Assembly (NCBI RefSeq): GCF_014947265.1
Contig: NZ_JADCNK010000007.1
Location: 1 to 64,000, forward strand
Length of the DNA: 64,000 nucleotides
Direction of reading: 5' to 3'
From: Pedobacter sp014947265
GTDB lineage: Bacteria; Bacteroidota; Bacteroidia; Sphingobacteriales; Sphingobacteriaceae
Shown here: positions 25,535-35,716 of the stretch, piece after piece
Numbering within the stretch: position 1 is the first letter of the stretch
How the letters are laid out: each line of letters starts with the position of its first letter
Made by a program: the position numbers and the translations under genes
The notes under the pieces: generated by a model
Seen by the model: the letters and a program-made list of their open reading frames with translations, nothing else
What the model was told of the DNA's origin: nothing
The model's database searches: none

Positions 25535-28500
25535 TTACAAAAACGAATACCGTACGCCAATCTGTACTATGTAGGTAGAATTGATACTGTTGTCATTTTT
25601 ATAGGTCTCTGCAATTAGCTTGTCACCAGTAGTGGCCAACTGAAATAAGGGTATAGCTGTTCCACTAGGCCGTACTTTATCTAGGTTAGTGGGTATCAGT
25701 AGGGCATTTGCATTAGGGAGTTTACGCAATCCCCATTTGCTATTAATAAAATTGCAAAAATTAAGGATATCTACACTCAACTCGAGTACATGTTTTTTAT
25801 GCTTTTGATACAAACCTAATTCCGTGCTTAGTCGCAAATCTACCTGGTTTCTCCAGGGTAGAATTCCGCCGTTGCGTTCAGCATAGGTGCCACGCCTTGT
25901 TTTTAAATATTGATCCTGCTCGATATATGCGAAAAAAGCGTTTTTCTGCTCTTCTGCGCTATAAACAATCCGTCCGTTTGCTGTTGAAATGCTAAATGGA
26001 GAAAAAGTAATTTCGGAAGGATCCTTGGGAATATAAATCAACGATCTGTTGGTGCCATCACCGATAAGATCGCGTCCATAGGTATATGAAAATCTTCCCT
26101 CCGAACTACCCTGATAAACCAAACCTAAGTTTACTGTACACATTTTGAAAAACTTTAAAGGAAAAGCTAGTGAAGCAACGACACGGCCGGGAGGCACATA
26201 ACCTGCATAATCTAAAGTTTGATTGTTGATGCCGTTTACCGACGGTGTGGCATTGAGTGCTGAAAGTGTTTGGTCGCCATCCCCATCATTGTAGGTTTTG
26301 GTTACACTGCGGATGTACGAAAATGATAAATCGAGACCATTGGCGAATTTTTTGGTCAGATTGCCCATGGCCGAAAAATAATATCCACCCGAAGAATTGA
26401 AAATGGAAACCACATTCATCGCTTTATTTCCCATCGGATCACGCTGTCCGGAGCTATTTAACGGATTGATAAATTTCTCTCTGTTCTCCTGCGGATAAAC
26501 CAAACGGTGATCTGGATAACCGGGAATATTCAACTGAACCGGATTTACCAAATTCAGGTCGCGGAAAGAAATCCCCCTAATATCTTTATTGTAAAGGAGT
26601 TCAACTTTACCTTTAATCTCCAACGGCAATGGCATATCAAAAGAGATACTCGATTTCCAGCTTTGCGGCATTTTAAAATCCTTCGCCAAAACACTGCTTA
26701 CGGAAGGAAGTACATTTGCATTTTTGGCCACAGATGCCTGTTGCGGATCGGGATCGAATGTAATGGGTGTATTGGATGGACCTTTCCAGGTCTGACTGAT
26801 CTGCCCTACCCCAGAATACCTGGCCTGACTGATGACCCAAACAAAAGGGATTCGTCCGGTAAAAATGCCGGTACCTACTTTAAGCAAATAGTTGCCATCG
26901 CCAAAAAGATCATATTTGAACGATAACCTGGGCGATAATAACAAAGCCGGTTTTGGCAGGAAGGCCGTATTTACTTTTTCACCCTCAGCAAAGCTCAACT
27001 GGCCGAGCAATTGGTTATCGGGCAGTTTTTTAGGATATACCGTCACGTCACCCCGAAGGCCAAAATTCAGCTCTGTATGGCTTGTTATTCGGATGTAATG
27101 TTGTAGAAAAGCAGAAAAATTAAGGTAATCGAAAGCATAACGTACCGCCTGATCGCCACCATCAACGGTATAGGTTAGGGCATAATCGAGCGGTTTTTTC
27201 CCGTTTTTGAAATCGTCCCATGATGCAAAAGTATAATAACCGGTACCAAAAGGCATATAAGTGTTATCAGTAGCCATATAATCGGCCTGAATACCAAAAT
27301 CCCAGCTGTTTTTACCGGGTTTCCAATGGAAAAGATCGGTTAAAGAGGCCAATCTTACCCCTCTTTTATTGTTGAGCGAAAAAGGCTCGTAACCAAAAGA
27401 GGCAAAAGGCTGTCCATCCTTTAAAATATCAACGAAAGGAAAAGGCACACTATCCGAATTGCGGTATTCGTACTGCCGGGTATATGATGCCCTTAAGGTA
27501 TGGCTAAGCACATTAGAAAAGCGGCAATCCCACTCGGCAGCAAGCGAATAAAAGTTAGAACGGGTATCGAAATTAGAATTGGCGAATGTAAGCGCATTAA
27601 TGCCTCTGCGTCCGGTACCGGCAGCAAAAGGTGTAAGCGGACTGCGTGATCCGTTAACCAGTTCGGGTTTATTGCTGTTTAGTTGGTTATAACGCAGGCT
27701 GATGGTATTGTTTTTGGCAATGTTCCAATCAAAACGGATCAATAGCCGGTAACTTGCAGCCTGGAAATCGTAATCCTGGTAAGGTCCTGTTTTATAGCCA
27801 TAACGGTTGTTGAGGTAGGCACTAATCTCATCAAGCTCCGCAACAGTTGGCCGGGCAACATCTGTAGCGCTTCCATAAGCGGCTGTTGGTGTTGCTGCCC
27901 TAAAGGTCTGGGGCTGATAAACCTCGCGCTCCTTTTCAAAACTGAGGAAATAGAACAATCGGTTTTTAACTACCGCACCTCCTATCCTCGCACCCTGTAG
28001 CTGATATTGGTTCGGCCTTCTTGCGATAAACTGCTCGCCCACCCTGTTTCCAAAACTACTACTGCCGCGAAAATAGGCGTATAAAGCACCTTCGGTACTG
28101 TTAGTACCCGAACGGCTTACAATATTTACTGCACTACCGATAAAACCCGATTCCCAAATGGCATTGTAAGGTGCATTGTTGAGCGAAATTTCGGCAATGG
28201 CCTCAAGCGAAACCGGTTGTGCGCCATTTCCGGGAAGATTATCGCCCACACCAAAATTATTGTTGAACTCCGATCCATCGATGGTAATAAAATTCTGCCG
28301 GAAATTACCCCCGGCTATAGCTGCACCAAAAGCATTCGGACTTAACCTGATGTAATCGGCAATGCCCCGTTTTACGGTGGGCAGCAGTTTCATTTTACGG
28401 TAGTTGATGTTAAAACCGACAGAATTATTGGTTTGGAGACGAAGGGTATCAACTGCTGGAGCCTTTACCTTGATCTCGTTCAAGAGCAGTATTTCTTCTT

Positions 28501-28813
28501 TCAATGTCACATCGATCAGCATCGGTTCATCGAGTTTGAAATAAAGATCGGAACGGCGGTATTTTTCGAGCCCGATGCCCCTTATTTCCAGTTCGTATGG
28601 TCCACCGGGCAGTACCGATGGAATCAGGTAGCCACCTGCAGCATTGCTCGCACAGCCATAGACCGCAGCGGTGGCCTTATGCGTCAAGGTAATGCTTGCA
28701 CCAGAAAGTGGCATACCCTGCCCATCTTTTATCGTACCGTACAGCACCGTTCTGGTACTCTGCCCAAAAACGGTAGACGATAATAGCACAAACAGGATGG
28801 TGAGGGTACGCAT
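25535..28813 (-). CDS. TonB-dependent outer-membrane receptor (Oar-like)
   Basis: A 1092-residue outer-membrane protein: signal peptide MRTLTILFVLLSSTVFGQS, a carboxypeptidase-regulatory-like domain (about 24-108, LYGTIKDGQGMPLSGASITL), a TonB plug (about 120-240, with FITIDGSEFNNNFGVG and SAVNIVSRSGTN) and a long beta-barrel ending in the aromatic residues RYSFL. It resembles Oar/CirA-like receptors without an STN domain. It follows the phospholipase C gene by 10 bases and is the last gene of locus 1. A plausible role is import of a phospholipase product or other nutrient; the ligand is unknown. Confidence 0.86.
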   Translation of the reverse strand: MRTLTILFVLLSSTVFGQSTRTVLYGTIKDGQGMPLSGASITLTHKATAAVYGCASNAAGGYLIPSVLPGGPYELEIRGIGLEKYRRSDLYFKLDEPMLIDVTLKEEILLLNEIKVKAPAVDTLRLQTNNSVGFNINYRKMKLLPTVKRGIADYIRLSPNAFGAAIAGGNFRQNFITIDGSEFNNNFGVGDNLPGNGAQPVSLEAIAEISLNNAPYNAIWESGFIGSAVNIVSRSGTNSTEGALYAYFRGSSSFGNRVGEQFIARRPNQYQLQGARIGGAVVKNRLFYFLSFEKEREVYQPQTFRAATPTAAYGSATDVARPTVAELDEISAYLNNRYGYKTGPYQDYDFQAASYRLLIRFDWNIAKNNTISLRYNQLNSNKPELVNGSRSPLTPFAAGTGRRGINALTFANSNFDTRSNFYSLAAEWDCRFSNVLSHTLRASYTRQYEYRNSDSVPFPFVDILKDGQPFASFGYEPFSLNNKRGVRLASLTDLFHWKPGKNSWDFGIQADYMATDNTYMPFGTGYYTFASWDDFKNGKKPLDYALTYTVDGGDQAVRYAFDYLNFSAFLQHYIRITSHTELNFGLRGDVTVYPKKLPDNQLLGQLSFAEGEKVNTAFLPKPALLLSPRLSFKYDLFGDGNYLLKVGTGIFTGRIPFVWVISQARYSGVGQISQTWKGPSNTPITFDPDPQQASVAKNANVLPSVSSVLAKDFKMPQSWKSSISFDMPLPLEIKGKVELLYNKDIRGISFRDLNLVNPVQLNIPGYPDHRLVYPQENREKFINPLNSSGQRDPMGNKAMNVVSIFNSSGGYYFSAMGNLTKKFANGLDLSFSYIRSVTKTYNDGDGDQTLSALNATPSVNGINNQTLDYAGYVPPGRVVASLAFPLKFFKMCTVNLGLVYQGSSEGRFSYTYGRDLIGDGTNRSLIYIPKDPSEITFSPFSISTANGRIVYSAEEQKNAFFAYIEQDQYLKTRRGTYAERNGGILPWRNQVDLRLSTELGLYQKHKKHVLELSVDILNFCNFINSKWGLRKLPNANALLIPTNLDKVRPSGTAIPLFQLATTGDKLIAETYKNDNSINSTYIVQIGVRYSFL

Positions 28814-28823
28814 ATCCGAAATA

Positions 28824-31328
28824 TTAAACCATTTTCCCCATCAATGGATCTGTTTTGGTCTCTTTTCCTGTTTCTACCCTTCCGGCAAAACGCTCAAAAT
28901 AGCTGCTGTTTCCTTTAACACTTACCTGAAAATCGTACCAGTTATGGCTTTTATCCAAATTAAGGATCAAAGATGCATTGCCTTTTGGAGCAACGGTCAA
29001 CAAACGTTTGCCGGTTTTATAGGCCATATCATCGATGCTTACTTCGAGAGGCTGACTGCCTTCGTTGCGCAATTGCAGGGCTACATTTCCTTTTAGTGAT
29101 GCTTTGGTGAAACCATTTTCGTAAGCACATTTAACCGTTAATGCCGGGTTATTTTTGTTGCCTTTAAACTCCCTGAAAAAACCGTTTGGTCCATAGGCAC
29201 GTAAATGGTATTCACCACCTTCAAAATCACCAATTGCCCATTCGTCCTGTATCGTATCTCCCGCTTTAACGGTATAATCCCACACCCTAAGGGTTTCGTT
29301 TTTAAAAGGATTGATACCATAAACCGTAAATGGAGATCCGCTTGCTTTTTTGCCAAAAACCGTATTTCCCGCAGCAAAACTGATGTGGAATTTACCGTTT
29401 GCGAGTTTTCCATCCACATAAAGTTCGTACCGAAGCGCACATGACGACCTGATCCCTTTTTCCTGTTGAGGGAAATATGGAGATGCACTATGGTTTTGGT
29501 TGATGGTTTTAATTTCTTCGGCACTTAATTTCCGGTAATTATCGGGCAGATCTTTAAATTTGGCCGAATAGATCTGTTCCATAAAAGGCTTTTTCTCCAG
29601 GCCTTTTGGATAAGAAAGTTTTTCACCGTTGTAAGGTCTGAAAACAGAAGTAAGGTCACCACAAACCGTTCTTCTCCAGGGCGAGATATTTTCTTCAGTT
29701 ACTTTTTTTCCGTATTTCTTTTCTATAAAAGTTTCCAAAAACTGTAAGGAAGAGGTATGATCGAACACTTCCGAACACACGTATCCACCTCTTGTCCAAG
29801 GCGATACAATTACCATCGGTACGCGGTATCCTAAACCAATCTGACTCTCCCTAATGTTGCTTTCTTTGGTTGAAGGGTTGGTTTGCTGGTTTTTGGCAGC
29901 ATAATCAAGCAGCGTATCCAATCCTTCTGATACCTTTCCGGCGTTTTCTTTAAATGGATGCGGTGGTACAAATGGCGGCACGTGGTCGAAATAACCGTCG
30001 TTTTCATCATAAGTCATGATAAAAATGGTTTTTTTCCATTGTTCGGGGTTTTTAGTAAGGATATCCATCACTTCGCTTACAAACCAAGAACCAAACCAGG
30101 GCACGCCAGGATGGTCGGAGAAATTGGCCGGCGTCATCAACCACGAAACTGTTGGCAGCTGCCCGGTATCCACGTCTTTTCTAAACTGGTGCAAAATATC
30201 CCCTTTTGGAATATTCAGTTCGCGTTCTGTACCCTTTTCATCATATTTCATCGAAGTGAGTTCGTGAAAATCCGGGTCGCTGGTATTTGTACTAAAGGCC
30301 TTTGCGTTAAGTTTTTTTGCTTTTTCTGAGAGTTTAGCATGGTTTTCCATGGTGTACTGCTGCATTTCATTGTCTGTTTTGAGCAACAGTTTGCGCAATG
30401 CTTCTACTTTGGTTTTTTCCTCATCACTTAGATTTTCTTTTGCCGAATCGGCAATCTGTTTGAGCAAAAATTTCTTTTTTTCTTTCAGGTTGGCAATGGC
30501 ACCTGGATTTAAACGCACGTTGTACTGCTCAAAATATTCGATTACGTTGGTACCGAAATTACTCAACCAGGCACTCGATTCGCCATTCAGGCCAAAGCCC
30601 ATGGTGAGTTCGTTCTGGTAAATTTTCCACGATACCCCGTTTTCTTCCAGGCGTTCGGGATAGGTTTTCCAGTTCAGTGTAGGTTTATCGTAATTGCTGA
30701 TGTTCCATAAATTTGCCGTACCATCGGGTGTATTGTTCTCCCTCACTGTACCCGTCATCCAGTAATATCGGTTGGGGTGTGTACCGGCAATAACCGAGCA
30801 GAAATTCTGGTCGCATACGGTAAAGGCATCGGCCAGCGAATAGTAAAAAGGAAAATCTTCTCTTTTACAGTAACCAATGGTTAATGGCATGTGCGCATAA
30901 GTAGCTTTGTAGGCCTTTTTTACATCCAGCCATTTATTGTACTTCCCACCGTTTCGCGCATCGGTCTGGTCGGTCCAGTTATGTGGTGTAGAACCCATCC
31001 AGGCAATTTTCGTATCCTTAATGTCGAGGTGCCAGGGCGCATAGGTTTCGCCTTCTTTATTCGATTGCAGCCATACCTTATTCTTGTTGGGCAGATCGAT
31101 TGCCCGGGGATCGTTAAAACCCCTTACGCCTTGCATTAAACCAAAAACATGATCGAAAGAACGGTTTTCCTGCATCAGGAAAACCACATGTTCTGCATCG
31201 TAAAATGTACTGCCCAGGGCAGGGTTAATGGCCAGGGCCTTCTGTATTGCCGGTGGCAACATACCTGTTAAGGCAGTGCCTCCTGAGAGGAGGGCTGCCT
31301 TTTTAATAAAATCTCTGCGTGAATCCAT
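28824..31328 (-). CDS. phosphocholine-specific phospholipase C, Tat-exported
   Basis: An 834-residue enzyme of the acid-phosphatase-like phospholipase C family (PF04185), which hydrolyses phosphatidylcholine or sphingomyelin type lipids to release the phosphorylated head group. The N-terminus MDSRRDFIKKAALLSGGTAL carries a twin-arginine motif. Catalytic-domain signatures are QENRSFDHVFG (53-63), GTHPNRYYWMTG, MTYDENDGYFDHVPP and VIVSPWTRGGYV. Two C-terminal DUF756-type beta domains follow (about 640-725 and 730-815). Length and order match the Pseudomonas PlcH/PlcN type. It lies between two TonB receptor genes and downstream of an ECF sigma/FecR pair, so it is probably induced by a surface signal. 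Confidence 0.92.
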   Translation of the reverse strand: MDSRRDFIKKAALLSGGTALTGMLPPAIQKALAINPALGSTFYDAEHVVFLMQENRSFDHVFGLMQGVRGFNDPRAIDLPNKNKVWLQSNKEGETYAPWHLDIKDTKIAWMGSTPHNWTDQTDARNGGKYNKWLDVKKAYKATYAHMPLTIGYCKREDFPFYYSLADAFTVCDQNFCSVIAGTHPNRYYWMTGTVRENNTPDGTANLWNISNYDKPTLNWKTYPERLEENGVSWKIYQNELTMGFGLNGESSAWLSNFGTNVIEYFEQYNVRLNPGAIANLKEKKKFLLKQIADSAKENLSDEEKTKVEALRKLLLKTDNEMQQYTMENHAKLSEKAKKLNAKAFSTNTSDPDFHELTSMKYDEKGTERELNIPKGDILHQFRKDVDTGQLPTVSWLMTPANFSDHPGVPWFGSWFVSEVMDILTKNPEQWKKTIFIMTYDENDGYFDHVPPFVPPHPFKENAGKVSEGLDTLLDYAAKNQQTNPSTKESNIRESQIGLGYRVPMVIVSPWTRGGYVCSEVFDHTSSLQFLETFIEKKYGKKVTEENISPWRRTVCGDLTSVFRPYNGEKLSYPKGLEKKPFMEQIYSAKFKDLPDNYRKLSAEEIKTINQNHSASPYFPQQEKGIRSSCALRYELYVDGKLANGKFHISFAAGNTVFGKKASGSPFTVYGINPFKNETLRVWDYTVKAGDTIQDEWAIGDFEGGEYHLRAYGPNGFFREFKGNKNNPALTVKCAYENGFTKASLKGNVALQLRNEGSQPLEVSIDDMAYKTGKRLLTVAPKGNASLILNLDKSHNWYDFQVSVKGNSSYFERFAGRVETGKETKTDPLMGKMV

Positions 31329-31348
31329 TGATTTATAGCTACAATTTG

Positions 31349-34300
31349 TTAAAATGAATATCTGCCACCAAGCTGGATCTGGTAAGGTGTACCTGCCACC
31401 TGGGTTACCCCTACGTTTTCGTTCACCCGGTACTCATACTGTTTTTTTACCTGATCGAATTTGGTTACCGTTAGCAATGTTTGGTCGCCAAGGTTATAGT
31501 TTACGCCCCATTTCTTGTTCAAGAGGTTAGCAAAGTTGAAAACATCGAAACTCAAGGTCAGCTTTTGGGTTTTGTAGGTTTTAAAATCCTTTTGCACACG
31601 GATATCAAAAGTGCCCGAAAATGGATTTATACCGCCGTTTCTGTCGGCAATTTTGCCCAGGCTTTTCAGGATATACTCTTTTGCCCTGTTATCGGGATTG
31701 TTGAGTATTTTTTCCATCGACGCTTTATTGGCTGCACTGATAAGTGGGCTGTTGGGATCGAAAACAAAGGCAAGATCATTATCGTTACCCGGACCGCCCA
31801 CAAAATCGCCGTTGATATCGGCATCAACGCTTAACGAATAACGTGTACCGCCTATGCCCCTAAAAGTTGCAGCCATCGAAAATCCTTTCCACGTTGGGGT
31901 ACTTCCGTAAACCACCAGTTTATTACGGAACTGGTTATCAGAATAAACAACCTGCGAAAGGTCGCGTGGATCTGATTTTACCGGTCTGAATGTTGAAGTA
32001 TTGGCTACGTTACCATTATATGATGAATTGTCTTTTGCATCATTCAAGGTATAACTTACGTTGATATAACCATCATTAAGGTAACGGAAACTGGCATCCA
32101 AAATCATGGCTTTCTGTTCCAATGTCGCACCGTTGGTTAACATTAATACCCTGCCCACTTCGCTGGTTTTTCTACCCAAAACGTTATTGGTAATCCCCGA
32201 AGCGGTAATAGAAGCCGCAGGAACAAATATGCCCCTGTTTTCTTCATTGGCCAAAGTAAAATATGGGTTATCAACCAGGTTTTTATCCAGGTACACATAG
32301 TTGTTTTTGGTGTACGAGTACAATAGGTTAACGCCCAATCTTAAACGGTCGCCGATAATTTTGTTATAACTTAGGTTTGCCTTGAATATCGAAGGCATTT
32401 TAAGGTTTGGATCGTTCAGGTTGATTGTTGATACATAAGGTACGCCTGCAATAATGCCTGGTACTGCTGAAGGATCTCTGCGGTACAAAGGAAAATCAGG
32501 GGTGGGCACCAAACTTGTACCAGACGCCGGACGGGAAACATCAATAGAAGCTACTTTTGTACCACTGTTCTGGATGTTGTTTACCTGCGCATAATTTACC
32601 GGATACGAAGAGAATAAACCACCACCCAAACGGATAATATCTTTTTTCTCGTTGTTGATATCCCAGGTTAACTGAAAACGGGGCTGTATTTTACCGGCAT
32701 CGGTAATTTTGCTATCGGTGCGCAGGCCAAGTGTTTTTTCTACCACGGGGTTGTAATCGGCCTGGGTGAGGAAACTGGTTACATCATAACGCACACCGAA
32801 CATGGCATTGATATCCTTTGCCAGGTCGAATTCTACCTGTCCGAAAAGCGACAGGTTTAAAATGTACTGTTGTACCGATGGAATGCCGTTAATGGGAGCT
32901 TCTCTTGCATATCTTGAAGCGTTGAGGTTATTGAAATCAGAAAGATTGTTGAAGATAAACCTACCGTTTTGCTCGCTCGAAATATAGGTATCCATATAAG
33001 TAAGGGTATTATCCGTACCGAAAGTGAATTTATACTTATCGATGTTATAATACGAAGTATTGATCAACTGGAACTGGTTTTCGAGGTTGTTTTCGGGGAA
33101 GAAACGCTGACCACCAAGCTGTACGGTTTTATTGCCGAGGGTACCGTTTGGCAAGGTAGAACGTACGGTTACAATTGCCCTCGGGATATTTGACGCCGGA
33201 AGTTCGCTATTGGGTACGTAATTACGGCTTGCCGTTTGAAACTGAACTTTAAATTCATTCAGAAAGGACGGACTGAACTGCGAACGTAATGAAGCAAGTG
33301 TGCTGTTTTCTTTTGATTTGAAATCGCCCCATACCTCAAAAAGACTGATATTCGAGTTATCGCTGTTACTTACCGGATTTAACCAATCGCTGTAATTGTT
33401 CCTGATGGTTAACCGGTGTTTGTCGTTGATCTGCCAATCTAACCTGGAAAAAAAAGTATTGGCCAATGTTTTACGCTTAAACTCACCTACCTGCGGACCG
33501 CTGCCCAAACCGTATTTTGCCCTACCGATATTGACTACACTATCCAAAGCACCTTTACTGATACCCAGGCTAACCGCATCGGCATCTTCCCTGATATCGG
33601 CAATAAAAAATGGCATGGTTTCGTCCTGACGATCGAGTGCGGTAAAAAAATGAAGTTTATCTTTTACAATGGCGCCACCCAGGCTAAATCCGTACTGGTT
33701 GGTTGTAAATTTCTGCACGCGTTTATTTCCCCGGATATCGTACGGACTGGCCAAAAAATCAGAACGGTAATAATCGAATACCGATCCGATAAGGGTATTG
33801 GTTCCGGATTTGGTAACCGCCGAAACGGTACCGCCACCTTCACGTCCACGGCTTACATCGTACACATTGGCTGCCACCTCAAATTCCCTGATCGCCTCAA
33901 GCGATAATGAATAAGGTCCGCTGCCTATTGCACCAGAGGTTAAATTGTTCCTTGCGCTGGCCCCATCAATCAGGTAATTGGTTGATGATGCCCTTTGGCC
34001 CGAAATATTGGTTCCGTTGGTGGTTGGTGCAAGTGCCGAAAGGTTGTTAAAGTTCCTGTTCTGTGTAGGCAGCTGCTGGATGTTCTGCGCCGTAATCGCC
34101 GTGCTCGATCCAAGCCTGTCGATCCGTTTGGTAAGCGAATTTGCACTTACATTTACCTCGCTCAACTGGGTATTCGATTCAGTCATGCGGAAATCGGCCA
34201 CAATGTTATCGCCCTGGTTCAAAGCAAGGTCTGATTTGCTCTGTTTAGGATAGCCGATGTAACTTACCGTAACGGTATAGGGCTTGCCCAAAGGCAGTTG

Positions 34301-34555
34301 GATAAGGGCGTAACCACCCTCCTTATTGGTAGATGTTACTGTCCTGAAACCGGTTGATTCGTTACGCACCACTACCGAAGCGCCAGGGATCGCAATCCCT
34401 TTTTCATCGGTTACCTTACCCCTGATAGAGGCATCGGTTGATTGGGCAGCAGCTTTGCCACCGATAAATAAAAATAACAGGCATAATATTGGCAATTGTG
34501 CCAAAAACAAAATTTTTCTTGTCGAAATGTTAATAAAATGGTAATAATGTCGCAT
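31349..34555 (-). CDS. TonB-dependent outer-membrane receptor (Oar-like)
   Basis: A 1068-residue receptor: signal ending FLFIGGKAAAQS, a carboxypeptidase-regulatory-like domain (RGKVTDEKGIAIPGASVVV), a TonB plug with SSTNYLIDGASARN and GGTVSAVTKSGTN, and a large beta-barrel ending QLGGRYSF. There is no STN domain, so signalling to FecR, if any, uses another part. I take the ATG at 34555 (MRHYYHFINISTRKI) rather than one 60 bases upstream, because the upstream one would place its extension across the leader hairpins. It is directly downstream of FecR, with an antisense terminator in the gap. Confidence 0.87.
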   Translation of the reverse strand: MRHYYHFINISTRKILFLAQLPILCLLFLFIGGKAAAQSTDASIRGKVTDEKGIAIPGASVVVRNESTGFRTVTSTNKEGGYALIQLPLGKPYTVTVSYIGYPKQSKSDLALNQGDNIVADFRMTESNTQLSEVNVSANSLTKRIDRLGSSTAITAQNIQQLPTQNRNFNNLSALAPTTNGTNISGQRASSTNYLIDGASARNNLTSGAIGSGPYSLSLEAIREFEVAANVYDVSRGREGGGTVSAVTKSGTNTLIGSVFDYYRSDFLASPYDIRGNKRVQKFTTNQYGFSLGGAIVKDKLHFFTALDRQDETMPFFIADIREDADAVSLGISKGALDSVVNIGRAKYGLGSGPQVGEFKRKTLANTFFSRLDWQINDKHRLTIRNNYSDWLNPVSNSDNSNISLFEVWGDFKSKENSTLASLRSQFSPSFLNEFKVQFQTASRNYVPNSELPASNIPRAIVTVRSTLPNGTLGNKTVQLGGQRFFPENNLENQFQLINTSYYNIDKYKFTFGTDNTLTYMDTYISSEQNGRFIFNNLSDFNNLNASRYAREAPINGIPSVQQYILNLSLFGQVEFDLAKDINAMFGVRYDVTSFLTQADYNPVVEKTLGLRTDSKITDAGKIQPRFQLTWDINNEKKDIIRLGGGLFSSYPVNYAQVNNIQNSGTKVASIDVSRPASGTSLVPTPDFPLYRRDPSAVPGIIAGVPYVSTINLNDPNLKMPSIFKANLSYNKIIGDRLRLGVNLLYSYTKNNYVYLDKNLVDNPYFTLANEENRGIFVPAASITASGITNNVLGRKTSEVGRVLMLTNGATLEQKAMILDASFRYLNDGYINVSYTLNDAKDNSSYNGNVANTSTFRPVKSDPRDLSQVVYSDNQFRNKLVVYGSTPTWKGFSMAATFRGIGGTRYSLSVDADINGDFVGGPGNDNDLAFVFDPNSPLISAANKASMEKILNNPDNRAKEYILKSLGKIADRNGGINPFSGTFDIRVQKDFKTYKTQKLTLSFDVFNFANLLNKKWGVNYNLGDQTLLTVTKFDQVKKQYEYRVNENVGVTQVAGTPYQIQLGGRYSF

Positions 34556-34563
34556 ATTTATTT

Positions 34564-34660
34564 GCTTAATTGATTTTTCGGAATTGATTAAAACTGGATA
34601 GTGCTGCTTCAGCAATATCTAACCCGGGTTCCTATGGCCGTAGGAGTCCGGTTTTTTTTA
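34564..34660 (+). ncRNA. candidate antisense RNA across the receptor leader, locus 1
   Basis: On the plus strand, opposite to the operon, CCGG-GTT-CCTA pairs with TAGG-AGT-CCGG (34624-34651) and runs into eight T residues (34652-34659), an intrinsic terminator with no plus-strand gene before it. A small hairpin, TGCTG-CTT-CAGCA (34602-34614), precedes it. A near -7 element, TTTATTTG (34556-34563), lies at the receptor start codon. The predicted RNA of about 95 nt would be complementary to the receptor leader. Confidence 0.42.
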
Positions 34661-34674
34661 TTTATATGATTATA

Positions 34675-35664
34675 TCATTTTGCTGGATTTATAATAAGTG
34701 AATGATCTGTTAACTGATAGTTCATCCCCGTTTTTATGGCCAGGAATGCCAGGGTTTGCGGAAGTGATGAATATTTTAACGAAAAGCTATATTTTGGCAA
34801 TGATATGCCTTTCGCTTTTACTTCTACCTTGATATTGTACTGCCTGGAGAGTAGCTCACCAATCTGCACCAGATCCATCTGGTCGAGATAGCTGGAATGA
34901 TCTGTTCTCCAATTGGCAAATTTCTCGGTCGGTTCATTGGTCAACTGAGGTTCCTGAGCATCTACTTTATCACTCAGTACCTGGTTTTTGACCAGCTTTT
35001 CGGCTAATAGCAAGATTTGTTTACCCACTATTTTCTCAACCATCACCTTGCCGGTACGTACCGCCACCTGATAGCCTTTACGCTCGGGATAGGCATTGAT
35101 ATTGAAAGAGGTTCCGAGTACGGTAGTAAGGTAAGCACCGGTTGCAATGCTAAATGGACGTAAAGTATCACGTTTTACTTCAAAAAAGGCCTCTCCACCA
35201 TCGAGCATCACCCTGCGAAAAGCCGCCGACTTAAAATTACGGGGTACACGAACGGTAGTGGCTGCATTAAGGTAAATGGCTGTACCATCCGGAAGCATGA
35301 TTTTTTTGATTTCGCCATTACCCGTAGTAAAGGAATCGTACAGCATTTCTGGTGCAGAATTTACAAGGCTTCGGTTTTTCAGTATGAAGAAGGAACCGAA
35401 AGCGAGCAAAAACACAATCGAAGCCGCGATGGCCCAACGTACATTTGCTGAATGCTGTTTCTGTACCGGATTAGAAAGTTTTGCTGTAATCTGCGAAAAT
35501 ATTTCATCGCCCAGTTCCGTGTTTACACGGCTCCCCTGTTCTGCTGCTTCGCTTTCTTTAGCGGCAAACCAGTCTTCGATAATTTTCTTGCGCGCTGCAC
35601 CGGGCCGATCAGACTGATATTCGGATAAATGTCTGGAAAGGAATTTTCGCTGTTTGGATTTCAT
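34675..35664 (-). CDS. FecR-family anti-sigma factor
   Basis: A 329-residue inner-membrane regulator. The N-terminal cytoplasmic part (1-75) would hold the ECF sigma factor; one membrane helix is at about 77-95 (WAIAASIVFLLAFGSFFIL); the periplasmic FecR domain follows (IKKIMLPDGTAIYLNAATTV, FEVKRDTLRPFSIATGAYLTT, VLGTSFNINAYPE), then a C-terminal DUF4974 domain ending SLIINPAK. It is 52 bases downstream of its ECF sigma gene, with its own -7 element at 35690-35697. Confidence 0.92.
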   Translation of the reverse strand: MKSKQRKFLSRHLSEYQSDRPGAARKKIIEDWFAAKESEAAEQGSRVNTELGDEIFSQITAKLSNPVQKQHSANVRWAIAASIVFLLAFGSFFILKNRSLVNSAPEMLYDSFTTGNGEIKKIMLPDGTAIYLNAATTVRVPRNFKSAAFRRVMLDGGEAFFEVKRDTLRPFSIATGAYLTTVLGTSFNINAYPERKGYQVAVRTGKVMVEKIVGKQILLLAEKLVKNQVLSDKVDAQEPQLTNEPTEKFANWRTDHSSYLDQMDLVQIGELLSRQYNIKVEVKAKGISLPKYSFSLKYSSLPQTLAFLAIKTGMNYQLTDHSLIINPAK

Positions 35665-35689
35665 TCATCCATAAAGCGTTCGAAAGCAC

Positions 35690-35697
35690 CAAAAGTA
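35690..35697 (-). promoter_or_regulatory. -7 promoter element before FecR gene, locus 1
   Basis: The minus strand reads TACTTTTG, a perfect TAnnTTTG, 25 bases before the FecR start, so the anti-sigma gene may have its own transcript. Confidence 0.4.
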
Positions 35698-35716
35698 CTT
35701 TAAGAAGATATTAAAC

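Noticed and set aside
29138..29524. Minus-strand frame of 128 codons inside the phospholipase C gene
   Set aside because: Same-strand shadow in another frame of a clearly coding sequence.
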